From Kappaphycus alvarezii (Eukaryota > Rhodophyta > Florideophyceae > Gigartinales > Solieriaceae), in the NCBI GenBank assembly GCA_002205965.3, contig NADL03000637.1, positions 124,001 through 188,000 on the forward strand: DNA of 64,000 bases, read 5' to 3'. Below are positions 9,113 through 21,080 of the stretch, in pieces. How positions within the stretch are numbered: position 1 is the first letter of the stretch; the number at the start of each line of letters is the position of its first letter. A program made the position numbers and the translations under genes. The notes under the pieces were generated by a model that was not told the origin of the DNA, did not search any database, and was given only the letters and a program-made list of their open reading frames with translations.

Positions 9113-9460
9113 GGCTCCCGGGGCAGGTTCTATCGATTAGGAATAGGTAAAATAAATCTGCAAGGGTTTTGTAGTAGTGCATTTGCGCCCTTTTTCTCAA
9201 AAAAACGAATTTGGAGGAGGAGGTAAGCAAAAAGGGAAAAAGAACTTGATTCGGGATCGATTCAGAGGGGTAGATACAGTATAAAAATATCTAGATAAAA
9301 TGGAAGTAAATTTGGAGAGGACCGCGGTAATGATAAGCGAGGTTCAGGGAGGACGAGGAAGGACCGGAACTATAAGCAAATTTGGACAAGGAGAGGTATT
9401 ACAGTAAACTATAGGCCTGTAGATGACGGCGACAAAAAAAAATCTGCGCCTAACAGGCGC

Positions 9461-10325
9461 ATCATTTTCTTGTTGGTCGGGTTGGGGGTATGTGGGGCCG
9501 TATCAGTTTTGGTCGCAGCGGGACTCTCAGGTCCGGAAGTATTGTCCTTGGATGCTTCAGCATCTGAGTCAATCTTTGGGGGAGCGAGGTTTTCGCATCC
9601 CACGTAGAACTTCGTGATGAAATTTTCTACGAAGGCATCCCTCTTGGGAGGGTTGCTGCTGCTGCGTCGACGAGGCGGGTGATTGCTTCCGCCAGGGCTT
9701 TGCGGTTTTCCATTGTTATTTCGGAGGCCACGGTCTTGAGCTTTGCGACTTCGCGCGTAGCAGCGACGCAAGTGCCAACTTTCCACTCGCTTGTGAGGAG
9801 CTCGGCAATGATCTCAGAAAGCGAGTTTGGGGAAAGGCGAGCGCCATTGTAAATGTTAGGGATCTCCTGGAGTATTTTCAGGAGATCTTGGGAGACCGCG
9901 GCGTAGTGCACAACAATTGTCCAGTCTCCCGATGTAAGGAGTGCGTGCTTGGGCAGGGGTACTCCAGCATCCTCAGCTGCGATTAGCAAGCTAGCTTGTA
10001 TATCCTCATAGGCCGGCAGGGCTTCGCTGCCTGGAGCACCTGCGGAGAAAGCCAGCGTGGACATCATCGGGGCCAACCTCAGAGGTAAGCCTGTCATACC
10101 ATTCAGGGGGACAGGTGCTTTCGGTGTGGGGGCGCGACTCCGGCGCATTGGAGTCTCGTCCTGCGGTGGGGTGACCAGATCAAGCGATCCTGTCTGCAGT
10201 CGACAGAAATCGCGTGCGGTGGAAGGGACAGTAGCAACTCGAGGGCTCGTGTGAGCCTTCACGATCTGTGCCCACGAAGGCGGGCGCGCCTTGGCCTTGG
10301 CCCTGGCCTTGGCGGCTCTTTCCAT
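9461..10325 (-). pseudogene. Unrecognised protein, possible retroelement ORF1, split by element 1
   Basis: A minus-strand frame starts at 10325 with a basic Ala/Lys/Arg stretch, then PPSWAQIVK, a Pro-rich segment, and an alpha-helical-looking part (residues about 110-225). Near 9630-9650 a frame change leads into KRDAFVENFITKFYVGC and a polar tail up to the element 1 junction. The remainder lies at 1-304. The basic N-terminus followed by SWAQIVK recalls ORF1 proteins of non-LTR elements, but I see no zinc knuckle in this part and cannot assign a family. Confidence 0.45.
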
Positions 10326-10841
10326 TCCGGTGGCTGGATCGAGGATTTGTGGGGAGCTTTGGAGGAAGAGGAGGGGAGACGAGCGGAGAGAAGGCCTAGC
10401 AAAGGTTTTTTACAAAAAAGCTGTACAGGACCCCGATACAGTCACACAATGAGAGACTTTACGTTCAGAACGGGGATGAAGACAACCCATTCAGGGAATC
10501 GTGGAATCGAAGCAGTACCAGCGATCTCAAGGGAGCCCGGATAAATCCCGCCCAAGAACGCGTTTCGTCTACGCTGGAAACCGACTTCCATGGGAAGATC
10601 CGGTAACTCAGCCCGCTACCAGGGAGTCCCGAGTCATGGGACAACACCTCAATTCTTTGAAGTTAAAGACGGATGACGGCTCTTAACATAGAAAAAGCGG
10701 AAGTGACGCCGGGACCTACATAATTAACAAGACCCAAGTCAAAGGGAATTAAGAGTGAACAAGGAACTCAAGCAAGGAAGGCAAGTTTATTGGGAACGTA
10801 AGGATGTCGCCAAGCGAATAAGACTGTGGAGCCAGGACCCG
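10326..10841. other. Interval without a recognised gene
   Basis: Mixed composition with short frames on both strands. No promoter, repeat or RNA gene is recognised. Confidence 0.4.
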
Positions 10842-11381
10842 CTAAGCGGGGGAGCCTTTGTACCAGCTGACACCTTCGGGCAAGTTGTTAATAAGCTTAG
10901 CCAGCTGACGCAAGTCCCCAAGGCTCGCTGCCGCCAGGGCTTCGTCCTCCACACCATGTCGATGAAGAATGCTTCGGTACGCTCGGGCGAGACCCGCAAA
11001 GCCTCTAGTAGTTGGAGTTGCGGGAACCTGGGTATCCCCAGAGTACCTGTCTTTCGGAGGAGTTGTTGACGAGGGAGCCGGAACCGACCGTTGCCCAGTC
11101 CCACTTAGCCGCGGTCGAGTGACACTCGGAGAGGCCGCACTGGAGGCCGCCGGATAAGGACTGGAGAGCGAGTCGCGAGCCTCAATTCGGAGAGGATACG
11201 GAGAGGTTTGAGGATGGGCACGATCCGGAGGAGGCAATGAAGTTGGAGCCGGGTTCGTACGGGAATGGAAGGAGTCAGGGGGCCCACGTGAGGCACTTCC
11301 GGGTCTTCTTAATATTGGCTTGAACCCGCAGTAGTAACCGTCAACGCGGACGAGGAGCAGACCGCTGTTCCACGGATTCAA
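10842..11381 (-). pseudogene. Pro/Ser-rich frame, part distal to element 2
   Basis: About 180 codons on minus: a Pro/Ser/Arg-rich disordered-looking region followed by a short helical C-terminus (LAKLINNLPEGVSWYKG). It is next to the element 2 junction. The frame at 18857-19765 reads through the reunited target site for about 15 codons and then stops, so this longer frame is offset from it and at least one indel separates them. Identity unknown. Confidence 0.35.
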
Positions 11382-11383
11382 CA

Positions 11384-11388
11384 GTCTC
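11384..11388. repeat. Target-site duplication GTCTC of element 2
   Basis: GTCTC precedes the LTR here and follows it at 18857-18861. Confidence 0.9.
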
Positions 11389-12108
11389 TGATAGGGGTAA
11401 ATCGTCGGGAGAAGAGATACTTAGAACCAACTACCCCAAGACGGAGGTGTTGCGAGCGACAAAAGTGCTACCGTGGTATAGTTGAACAAATAAAAAGGAG
11501 TGTATATGGGAGAGAGTTGAGAGGGCTACAAGCAAGTATAAAAGGGGCAGGGTCTACCACTGATGCTCTGCGACCAGCTTAGGAAAAAGTTTTCTAGGGT
11601 CTGAAGTTGACTCTCAACTTCCTACTACTCGGAGCTTGACCTGAAGTTGTCTGCCAACTTGCTTGACCTCTCAAGGAGGAAGCACTTTACTCAGCTTATA
11701 TAGACCTTTCGGCTAATCCTAAAGTCTCAATCAAACATACTAAATACCATAAAACGCATTCACGGGAATCGTGTGAACCAGAGAGACCATTAGAAGATAT
11801 TTCCTCAAGGTAAATATCTAGGTGCCATACCCATGCCAGCCACCCATCGGCCAGGGGTGGGAATTGATGTGGCCATTATATAGACCTTTCAGAGTCACTC
11901 GTAGTATCACCCACAACCTAGAACTGTACTGACATCCACTATGACAGCGTGTCCTAAAATAAAAAATCAACCGATGAATTTGCCACACTCACCCAAATTA
12001 AAAATATCTTGCAAATTCAAAAACTGTAAAAATATCTTCCCAGTTCCAATACTGTATACAATTATGGTCCTCATCTAAATTTTTTCGTGTGCGAATTTGC
12101 GCACATCA
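11389..12108 (-). repeat. LTR-2, 3' copy of element 2
   Basis: 720 bp, TG...CA. Read on minus, U3 opens with a short palindrome (TGTGCG, CAAATT, CGCACA). TATATAAG and the R/U5 hairpins are shared with the other LTR types; U3 is not. Confidence 0.9.
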
Positions 12109-12141
12109 CGCCCTCCCGCTCAAGACGAACGTCCCGGCTCG

Positions 12142-13198
12142 TCACTGCTCTTGTTGTTCTTGTGGGAGTTCTATCCATTCATCAGGGAGAGTATAGGGTT
12201 CACTATAAGGATATGGTAGTAGCTCATTTCCAATATGATGAGAGAGTGTGTACCGTGCGATGACCGGCTCATCTCCTTGGTCAAGAGTTTCGTAGATTCG
12301 GCGTATGGTTTCATAGTGTTCTCTAATGAGCTCCTCCCGTTTCACTTCTCCAAACCTTCCAAATGTGAGGTAATAAACGTAGTATGCAAACTTTTCTGGC
12401 AACGGGTCCAGAAACGGGTATCTGAAGGAGAAAAAAACTCGCAACATAAGGACTGAGTCCTCACGAGTAAGGTGCGCCCCGTGAATGGTCTGGAAGCACA
12501 TGCAAATACTAATTGCAAAAAAGGAAATTACTTCTGCTTCTCGTGGGTCCTCTGTCATTTCGCGAAGCCAACGTCTAATTGGTAGCCGTCCAATAATTAA
12601 GGATGCATAGTTTCCCCCTGGGAGACTAGGCGGTGTTTGGGCGATCTTCTTGGCGATCTTCCTCGCTGCTCCCGACGCCTTGCCCTCTTCGATGATCCCC
12701 CGATCACTTGATGGTCCTGCCGTATCATCATCACGGTCTCGGGAGGATCTTGGTCTCAGCTGAGGTTGTGTTTCTGAGCGGAGCAACGTAAGGTTCCCAT
12801 AGAGGATACGGGACCAGTCGATATTCCATATCAGGGGGCAAGCTGTAACCTCTCAGTCGCACATCTTGGTTGTTCTTGAGAAATACGTAAACTGGACGGA
12901 TAATGTTCAGATATGTTTGCGACAAGTCTCCGATAGCTACCATTCCATACCTCCCTATAGAGTAATGATATATGACTTCCACAAACTCTGGACCTGCTTC
13001 CGTGAACCTTCCGTTTTGGAATGAGAATAGAACTCTGATCAATAGTCGGAAATCTTCTTGAGGTAGCAATGGTCCGTTCAACGTACGAAAACATAGGCAT
13101 ATATTAATGTAGAAATGGATGATTACGTGGAGTTCGTAGTAGTCACGCGTAATCGAGATGATCCATTCCCAGGCCCTTTTTCCTCCCATAGGAATCAT
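12142..13198 (-). pseudogene. Duplicated Pol C-terminal domain, element 2
   Basis: Domains A (12731-13198) and B (12142-12700) match element 1, including the IC.CF motif in each and the PYP..EPY ends. One-base losses near 12730-12790 split them into two frames, and the basic linker is altered. Conservation of both copies in a separate lineage indicates the duplication predates the split of elements 1 and 2. Confidence 0.8.
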
Positions 13199-14926
13199 TC
13201 TATAGTTAAAGATGAGTATCCCCGTGGTTGCGCATAGTCCTGTGTGAGAAGGAATTCTTCAGGCCTCTGATGGTAAGGGACCAGACGACGTGCATGGATT
13301 GCCCTCCTTGATCTCTTCCCTGAGCTTGAACAGAGCTTATAATGCGGGTGTCTTTCCTCCGTGACGATGCAAGGGTTCGAGTACTTTGTTTGGAAAGCCG
13401 GCCACTTCACAGCCTGTTGCATTGCTTTTCCGTGTGCTACAAGTACTTTAGAGCCGACTGAGAAAGTTTGGACTGGAGGCTCTTCATCCTTATTTCTTGT
13501 CTGTGTTAGCGCGCGGTGTGATCTCCAGCTTTCGGTGGCCAGTAGTTCGACCTCTCTACTCTCTTCATCGATAACATTTGTTTCCATATCTCTCTGTAAC
13601 ATTCTAGGAGCTCTTCCGTACATTAGCTCAAACGGTGACCGTCCACTTCTTCCTCTTCTTCGACGATAGCCGTATAACACTTTTGGTAAGGCATCTTCCC
13701 ACTGGATTTCATTCTCGACATAGTTTTCGATATTGATCGTTTGATGGTTCCAACCATCCTCTCCGCTTTCCCGTTTGACATAGGAGCATATGCGAGAACT
13801 GTCTTTAGCTGAATACCTTTTTCTTCCAAGAAACGAAGCAGTGAAGTTGCAGTAAAACAAAGTGCGTTATCCGAGATGATCCTTTTTGGAAGACCAAACG
13901 GTTCAATTATTTCTTTTTCGATGAATCTCAGGACCACTTCAGCATTGGCCTCCTCAACTGCAACTGCTATTGGCCATCCAGTAAGATGTTCCACCCCTAT
14001 AAGGAGATATTTGTTTCCGGAAGAGGTTTCCTTGAATGGGCCGGCAAAGTCAATTGAAAAGGTTTCAAAGAGACCGGAAACTGGAAAGCCTAGAGTTGTC
14101 TTATACTTTCGTATTGGCGTGAATTTTTGACAGTTGTCGCAGCTTTTCACGAAGTTATAGACGTCCTTATGGATACTGGGCCACCAGAATCTCTCAGTAA
14201 CGAATTTTTGGTTGTTTCGAGATCCCAATGCCCTAACTCATCATGAAAAGTCCTCAAGATCTTCATTCTTTCTTTCAAAGGGGCCACTAGTCGAGGACCG
14301 GCTTTGTGTGTCGGAAGAGTTTCCCATTCCACAATGTAAAGCCTTTTGGTTCCTGCGTACCCAATTTCTGTGTTCGAGATCAACCTTTCTCATTTCTAGT
14401 CCATCAAGGAATTTAATAGTCCGTGAATATAAGCTTCGTACTCGTTATCGATCGGCACTTGAACTCGGCAACTCCGACGATGTCTCGGAAGCTTTTTCAT
14501 TTGGAATCAATGGATCCCTCAAGCGGGATAGGTAATCGGCAGGCTGATTATTGCGTCCGGGCCTATACACAATTTCAAACCGATATTCTGCGAAAATGTC
14601 GAGCCATCGGGCCAAGCGGTGATGTACATCTTTCTTTTGGAATGCTGTCTTAAGTGCCTGGTGATCAGTTATCAAGACAAATTTCTCGAGTGATAAAAGG
14701 TAAACACGAAACTTTTTCAGTGCGAAGACGACAGCTAGCGCTTCTTTTTCGCAGACTGAGTATCTCTTTCCGCATCATTCAGAGTGCGACTTGCGAATTG
14801 AACAGGGTGTAGTCTTCCGTTTTCGTCTTTTTGGGACAAAATGGCACCCAAAGACCGTTCTGAGGCATCTGTCTCCACAACAAATGGTCTCTTGAAATCT
14901 GGATACATGAGCACTGGGGGACACAT
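13195..14926 (-). pseudogene. RNase H-integrase, element 2
   Basis: RNase H (VVETDAS, ITDHQAL), integrase zinc module (CDNC visible), IDFAGPF, ISDNALCF and NGKAERMVGTIK are all readable. Unlike elements 1 and 4, the stretch between the second Asp and the Glu is in one frame (LLRFLEEKGIQLK). Other breaks are near 13720, 14220, 14470 and 14770. Confidence 0.85.
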
Positions 14927-17900
14927 AGCTTATCTTTAAGCTCTTCAAATGCGGTTTGCATTTCCTTGTTCCATAAAAATTTTCCGTTCTTTGTTGTGCT
15001 GGCATGTAACGGTGCTGCAGTCTTGGCGAAATCTTTGATAAATCTCCTGTAATATGAGGCCAGTCCTAAGAAGCTTCGAACCTCCGTCTTTGAAGCGGGC
15101 CTTGGTGCCAACTTGATTTTTTTCGTTTTCTCTGGATCCACTTTAATTCCCTCTTGATCGACGATATGACCGAGTAATTGGATAGACGTTTTCGCAAAGA
15201 AGCATTTGCTTAACTTAATTTTCAGGCTGTACGCATCTATTCTCTCCACCACAGTCTTGACATGCGATATGTGCTGATCCAAGGTTTTTGAGAATATCAC
15301 TACATCATCGATATAAACTCTTGCAAATGGAAGTCCTTTCAAAACCTCGTTCATCATTCTTTGGAATGTAGCTGGGGCATTCATGAGACCAAAAGGCATC
15401 ACTTCGAACCTGAATGTACCGGCTTTGCTGGTAAAAGTTGTTTTTCCTTACATTTTTCATCAATGGAATCTGCCAATAACCAGTGTAAAGATCAATTGAG
15501 GTGAAGTATCTCCCGTCCTTCAAGTCCTCGAGGATTCCTCCATGTTCGGAATCGGAAATCGATCGGGTATCATTCTCTGGTTCAGTTGTCGGTAATCGAC
15601 GCAAAAACGCAGCTTTCCATCCTTCTTTGGTGCGACCACAACTGGAAATGACCATGGGGATGAAACTGGCCGAATAATATCATTTTCCAGCATACTTGTA
15701 ACATTCTCTGAGATAAATTGGTCATATTTTGGCGGTTGACGTCTAGGCCTGTGGTAAATTGGTTGAGTATCGGTAAGTTCAAATGAGTGAGTGACCGGTA
15801 CACTTGCTTGTCTTAAATCTGATACACTCCATGCAATTACTTCGGAAGATGTAACATGTCGGATATTTCATTGAGGCGGGGCGGAAGGTGCTGTACTTTT
15901 TCTTGAATTTCTCCAATTTGGCGCTGGTCCTTTTCTTGATCCTCACCCTCCAAATTTTGAAGGACCTCTTCCGGCGTGCTCACATCTTCAGATATGGAAT
16001 TCGATATATTCTTGTTTTCCGTGCAATTGTAATCTTCTTTCATGCCCCGAATTCCGTCCTTTGATTCGATATTATCGCAAAAAGAAACACATTCAGGTGT
16101 CAAACCTACCCTAGAATTCCATTCTTCATCTGTTTCAAACCCAGAATCATAATCGTCCCATGTCATGTTCATTGTCCCCCGAGCGTACCCTTTCTCACTT
16201 CCGAAAGTGTTAGTTGGTTCGGAATCTTCGCTGTCATAGCTAGAAGTGAAATCTTCACTGTCCGTCTCTCTTAGATCTTCCGGATGTGTGCTTTTGTCGA
16301 AATCCAGGGGCATCTTCACGTTTCTGCCGTCAACATTAACTGAAACGATTTGGTTGCCCAAGTCAATGCAGGTCCCTAGTCTTTCCATGGTAGGACAGCC
16401 AATGATTGCATCGAAAGGGAGCTCCGGCATGACAGAAAGTCTACATCAACTTTAGAGTCCCCAAAGAACACGGAAACCTTGTCAACAGTGCCCATGCATT
16501 TTGATACGGTTCCATCCGCCACAGTTATTCTTCGAGTAGTTGGAATAATATCAAGACCTAGATCTGTCACCAAAGTTTCTGAAATAAGGTTTGGAACAGC
16601 GCCCGAATCGAAAAGAGCTTGGGTTTGCATTCCCAATACTTTGACTGGTACTAGTTTAAGACGTCTTGGTGCTGTCGAGGCCGATTGAAGAAACAGTTTC
16701 TTACCCTTAGCGGACTTATTAGACCTGATAATTTTTTTGAGTTCTTTCCTCGCGTCCTCTGCGTCGCCCCTCAAAAGTTGACCAAACGTTATCCCAGTTG
16801 GGGCTGATGCAAGCTCAGCCACCAAATTGTACTTCTTCACATATCTAGTACGTCTCCTTTGGGATATTCTTAAATTTCTTTCTTTTTCGTCTTCTTGGCC
16901 GGAGTGACTCCAACTCCTGGAACAACTTGATCAGACCTCTTGGTTCGAGGAGGTACAGGTGCTGGGATATGTTCCAGCATTCCATAATCTAGCCTAGGTT
17001 TTTCGATAAAATGTTCCCTTCCCATCCCTTTTTGTCACATTGACTTGACTGATTTCTTCAGCGATGGATACGTTACCGGCATCCGTCAACTTGTGATCCT
17101 TTCTGTTTTGTAAGATTTTCATCTCTGGTCCTGACTCGCTCCTTGCGTCCGATAAATTTGCTTTTCTGTTGTCTTTAGACCAGCAGTTACTTTCATGATG
17201 CCCATATCGGCCGCACTTTCCACAACGAGTGTTTCTATGTGGATTATCAGGACACCTATTTGCAAAGTGTCCAGGCTTGTGACAGTAGGAACAGACTTCT
17301 GCGGCCTTGGGGCCCCAGACTGGTTCTTCTTAATGGTAAGAGTAAGGCTTTTCCAACTGCGAGGTTATCATGTCAAGTCGATTATCGAATCGGGTTTCCA
17401 ACCTTTCTTCCAAGTTTTTGACATCGCTCCTGACTGATTCCAATGCTGCTGCGCTAGTCGCTGGCCTTTGATAATTCTTTTCAGGGATGCACGATCGGCA
17501 TAGATGTACGGGTTTCCCTCGGCATTTCACTTTAGTGACTGAAACGTCTCCGAATTTTTGACAAATTCTACTATGGTACCCTTCAGTTCATTAAAAGTGT
17601 GAGGGCCCCTTGATGAGGAGGAAATCGGAGAGCCGCTTATCCCCATCGCCGCTTTACGCAGCATTCCGTACTTGGCTTGGGCGTTGAACCCAGCCTTTCA
17701 TAGAGATCACACAAGTATACCAATGAGCTTAACAAATCGTCGAAGTTGAGCCGGGCCTCTATGGCGGTACGAATCATCTCATCTGCGTTCTACCTCCTTA
17801 GCATATTCTTTCACGAAGCCACTCACATACCTCACCGAAGTTACGCCCATTCCCGTTAAGAGACCACCCGTTGATAAACTTGGCCTTATATTTGTGCTTT

Positions 17901-18049
17901 GCGTCACCATGAAGATAGGCGAAGATACTTTCGGCCTTCTCTTCATCGCTCTTCTCACGCATCACAACGTTGACATATGTATAGAGAAACTCCTCAACGT
18001 CTTCATTCTTGCCCCCTGTGAACGTTATACGAGCAGCGTTGAGATCCAT
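14779..18049 (-). pseudogene. Gag-protease-RT, element 2 (multiple frame breaks)
   Basis: Starts with the same Gag N-terminus at 18049. Two zinc knuckles lie near 17200-17300, protease DSGAVPNLIS near 16590, and the RT YIDDVVIFS near 15300. At least seven one-base indels interrupt it. It carries the same GTCCCCC frame junction as element 1 at 14916-14922. Confidence 0.85.
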
Positions 18050-18138
18050 GATTACAGAAAAGAAATCCCCTCGAATGGTTCCCTAAGACTGCTCAACTCG
18101 AATACCTCGGGTGCAACCCCCTCCACAAGAGTACCAAA

Positions 18139-18856
18139 TGATAGGGGTAAATCGTCGGGAGAAGAGATACTTAGAACCAACTACCCCAAGACGGAGGTGT
18201 TGCGAGCGACAAAAGTGCTACCGTGGTATAGTTGAACAAATAAAAAGGAGTGTATATGGGAGAGAGTTGAGAGGGCTACAAGCAAGTATAAAAGGGGCAG
18301 GGTCTACCACTGATGCTCTGCGACCAGCTTAGGAAAAAGTTTTCTAGGGTCTGAAGTTGACTCTCAACTTCCTACTACTCGGAGCTTGACCTGAAGTTGT
18401 CTGCCAACTTGCTTGACCTCTCAAGGAGGAAGCACTTTACTCAGCTTATATAGACTTTCGGCTAATCCTAAAGTCTCAATCAAACATACTAATACCATAA
18501 AACGCATTCACGGGAATCGTGTGAACCAGAGAGACCATTAGAAGATATTTCCTCAAGGTAAATATCTAGGTGCCATACCCATGCCAGCCACCCATCGGCC
18601 AGGGGTGGGAATTGATGTGGCCATTATATAGACCTTTCAGAGTCACTCGTAGTATCACCCACAACCTAGAACTGTACTGACATCCACTATGACAGCGTGT
18701 CCTAAAATAAAAAATCAACCGATGAATTTGCCACACTCACCCAAATTAAAAATATCTTGCAAATTCAAAAACTGTAAAAATATCTTCCCAGTTCCAATAC
18801 TGTATACAATTATGGTCCTCATCTAAATTTTTTCGTGTGCGAATTTGCGCACATCA
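18139..18856 (-). repeat. LTR-2, 5' copy of element 2
   Basis: 718 bp, TG...CA, nearly identical to 11389-12108. TATATAAG is at 18445-18452 on minus. The TTTGGTACTCTTG primer site abuts its end. Confidence 0.9.
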
Positions 18857-19765
18857 GTCTCTCCCAGACTCGACGTAGGGATCTCGGTAGGAGGGGCGCG
18901 ACCGGAGAGGCAATTTTTGGGGACGCGAGGACTGGCGGAGAACTCAAGGGGGGCCCCACATTAGAGTGCACCGAAGCACCCCAGAATACTGAATTGATTC
19001 GGAGCTCCTCGACCCGTCACACGGAAGCCCACCTTCTGGGGGATCTGAAGCGACGTAGTTCGCTTGACTGGGGGGTGCTACAACCGAAGAACGGACGACA
19101 CTCAAAGGGCGAGTAATACGAACGCGATCATAACTGGCCGGGGAATAGGGGTCTCCACCGGTGAACCTCCCACCTGACGAAAGGGGGGCACGCGAGATCG
19201 ACGCAGGTGCAGAGGAAAAAACTGGAACAGGCTGAGACATGACTGAGAGAGATGGAGGCGGTTTTGCGGGGCCATTCGGTTCAGTCGGCGGGTTTGAGTT
19301 GGCGTCTTGTGCCCCAGTCGGTGGGAATGTCTCGGCGCGGGTACCGTCTTGTCGGCGGAATCCCCGTGCGGCCGTTCCGTGATGACGATTACGAAATGAG
19401 GACGAACTGAGGCGGGAGAGACCTCGGATTGGGACGGGAATCGAAAACGCGGAGAACAGCAGGGCGAAAGTGGAGGACCGCAAGATGGTCGAAGGGGGGA
19501 AAGGCCTGAATTGAGGAATGATGCCGACTGGGGCACGCTCAGAAGGGGGATGTGAGGTGCAATGTACAGTATTCCAGATGGGATCCCGAAAAATGCGGCA
19601 CGGATTGCAGGGAGGGTGTACAGTAGTACCCGAGTGTCTGAGTAACACATACACATACTGTACAGTACTGTAGTGTACAGTACAGGGAAAACGTTTGGGC
19701 GTTTTACTGTTGGAAGATATTTCCGACCTATCCATGGTTTTTCCAGACAACCGCAATCGACTCAA
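18857..19765 (-). pseudogene. Pro/Ser-rich frame interrupted by element 2
   Basis: A long minus-strand frame rich in Pro, Ser, Arg and Thr ends near 18944; a second frame is open to 18857 and across the GTCTC target site into 11388. No domain is recognised. The 5' part (19600-19765) overlaps a repeat, so the true start is uncertain. It could be the disordered part of an older retroelement ORF1 or a decayed host gene. Confidence 0.35.
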
Positions 19766-19840
19766 AAAGGGTATACCTACAGCGTAATGGGGAAGGAACT
19801 ACGCTTCCTAAAATGCTACCTTCAGGCCAGCCATACAGTA
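19691..19840 (-). repeat. 3'-end repeat of the GGWHPD-type RT family
   Basis: This stretch is almost identical to 35918-36065 and, reversed, resembles 60900-61060. Markers are TTTGGGCGTTTTACTGTTGG, CCAGACAACCGCAATCGACT and GGGAAGGAACTACGCTTCCT. Confidence 0.65.
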
Positions 19841-19888
19841 CAGTGTCGCAGTGCTGTATGTAGCAAATCGCGGTGGTAAATCTTTACG

Positions 19889-19893
19889 GGCAA
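19889..19893. repeat. Target-site duplication GGCAA of the solo LTR
   Basis: GGCAA precedes the LTR here and follows it at 21535-21539. Confidence 0.9.
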
Positions 19894-20238
19894 TGTTAGG
19901 CGCAGATTTTTTTTGTCGCCGTCATCTACAGGCCTATAGTTTACTGTACTACCTCTCCTTGTCCAAATTTGCTTATAGTTCCGGTCCTTCCTCGTCCTCC
20001 CTGAACCTCGCTTATCATTACCGCGGTCCTCTCCAAATTTACTTCCATTTTATCTAGATATTTTTATACTGTATCTACCCCTCTGAATCGATCCCGAATC
20101 AAGTTCTTTTTCCCTTTTTGCTTACCTCCTCCTCCAAATTCGTTTTTTTGAGAAAAAGGGCGCAAAATTCACTACTACAAAAATCCCCTGTAGATTTGTT
20201 TTACCTATTTCTAATCTATAGAACCTGCCCCGCGAGCC

Positions 20239-20246
20239 TATTTAAA
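20239..20246 (+). promoter_or_regulatory. TATA-like box for the acidic frame in the solo LTR
   Basis: TATTTAAA, 108 bp upstream of the ATG at 20354, in a context (GAGCC before, CCCCTTTATTCC after) conserved in other LTR-1 copies. Confidence 0.45.
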
Positions 20247-20353
20247 CCCCTTTATTCCAAGTTTAAAACGTCCCGATCATTTTGCTAATCACATCTCTCC
20301 CCCCACACACCCGAAACACCCTCCATTACCTCCTATTCCCCCAACCTGCCAAA

Positions 20354-21080
20354 ATGGCCAATCTACGCCCCTCGAAAATCATTTCCAAAAATCGCCATCC
20401 CCGCCCCTAAACTCTATTCCCCTACTCCCTTTCGGACCTACTGACCGCGAGGACTACCTGCACCGGCAAACCAAGAAAAAGGTCATCGAATTCGTGTGCC
20501 GCCTCTTTATCGAGGATGAGGCGGAGGAGGCAGGCAAGGGGCGGGAGTGGACATCGAGGAGGGAGCTGGGGAGACCTTTGAGGAGTGGGTAGCCCCTGGA
20601 TTGGTCTAAGAGGTTAATAACGAGGAGGCGGGGGATGAGGTTGAAGAGGAGGATGAGGATGATAATGAGGTTGAAGAGGATGATGAGGATGAGGATGAGG
20701 TTGAAGAGGAGGATGAGGATGAGGATGAGGTTGAAGAGGAGGATGAGGATGAGGATGAGGTTGAAGAGGAGGATGAGGATGATAATGAGGTTGAAGAGGA
20801 TGATGAGGATGAGGATGAAGTGGAGGAGAAGGAGGAAGAGGAGGATGACGAGGACGAGGACGAGTTGGATGGGAAAATGGGGGCATGGAAGTGTTGTACT
20901 GGTGGGCCTGGACTGGAGAGTATGGATCAAGTGGTGCCGACGCTGGAACCGGATGGAGATATCTTTAGTAGTTTAGATATCTCCCAGGAGGGAATAGAGA
21001 GCTGTGAGCCATTCGCAGATATTTGTGGGGACTGCTTGGACAGCATGGATATTTTAGAGAGTTGTTTGGATCTGATTTAG
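20354..21080 (+). pseudogene. Acidic U3 protein, solo LTR copy
   Basis: ATG at 20354 in good context (AAAATGG) opens MANLRPSKII, but a missing C gives an early stop at about 20408. Further on, one G is lost near 20549, a TAT has become TAA near 20609, and AGAGTTG near 21056 lacks GAG bases. Between them the Asp/Glu region is a minisatellite of 30-bp units encoding EVEEEDEDED, about seven copies (20632-20830). The C-terminus shows the same LEPDGDIFSSLDISQ segment as other copies. Confidence 0.7.

Larger units (their letters stand above)
310..9455 (-). mobile_element. Element 1: full-length Ty3/gypsy LTR retrotransposon with LTR-1 ends
   Basis: This 9146-bp element runs on the minus strand: 5' LTR 7914-9455, primer-binding site, Gag, protease, RT, RNase H, integrase, a duplicated C-terminal domain, polypurine tract and 3' LTR 310-1870. 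Both LTRs have TG...CA ends (read TGATAGGGG to CCTAACA on the plus strand), and the element is flanked by GGCGC. The LTRs differ mainly by an 18-bp step in an acidic-codon repeat and a few single bases, so insertion is recent. Pol nevertheless contains one-base frame breaks, some shared with elements 2 and 4, so transposition probably depended on frameshifting or on proteins supplied in trans. It sits inside an older minus-strand frame. Confidence 0.93.
7914..9455 (-). repeat. LTR-1, 5' copy of element 1
   Basis: 1542 bp, TG...CA. Reading on minus from 9455: U3 start TGTTAGG, TTTAAATA-type box (9105-9112), acidic protein frame (about 9010 to 8356), TATATAAG (8220-8227), a perfect hairpin (8127-8145), then U5 ending CCCCTATCA. 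An LTR over 1.5 kb with an internal coding frame is unusual for this superfamily. Confidence 0.92.
11389..18856 (-). mobile_element. Element 2: Ty3/gypsy LTR retrotransposon with LTR-2 ends
   Basis: 7468 bp on minus with LTRs of 720 and 718 bp, the same primer-binding site as element 1, a purine-rich tract (12109-12120) and GTCTC duplications. Gag-pol is the same family as element 1 but a distinct lineage (for example different residues in the acidic spacer between protease and RT). Its U3 is unrelated to LTR-1 and has no acidic frame. LTRs differ by two one-base indels, so the insertion is recent. Gag-pol has many frame breaks. Confidence 0.92.
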
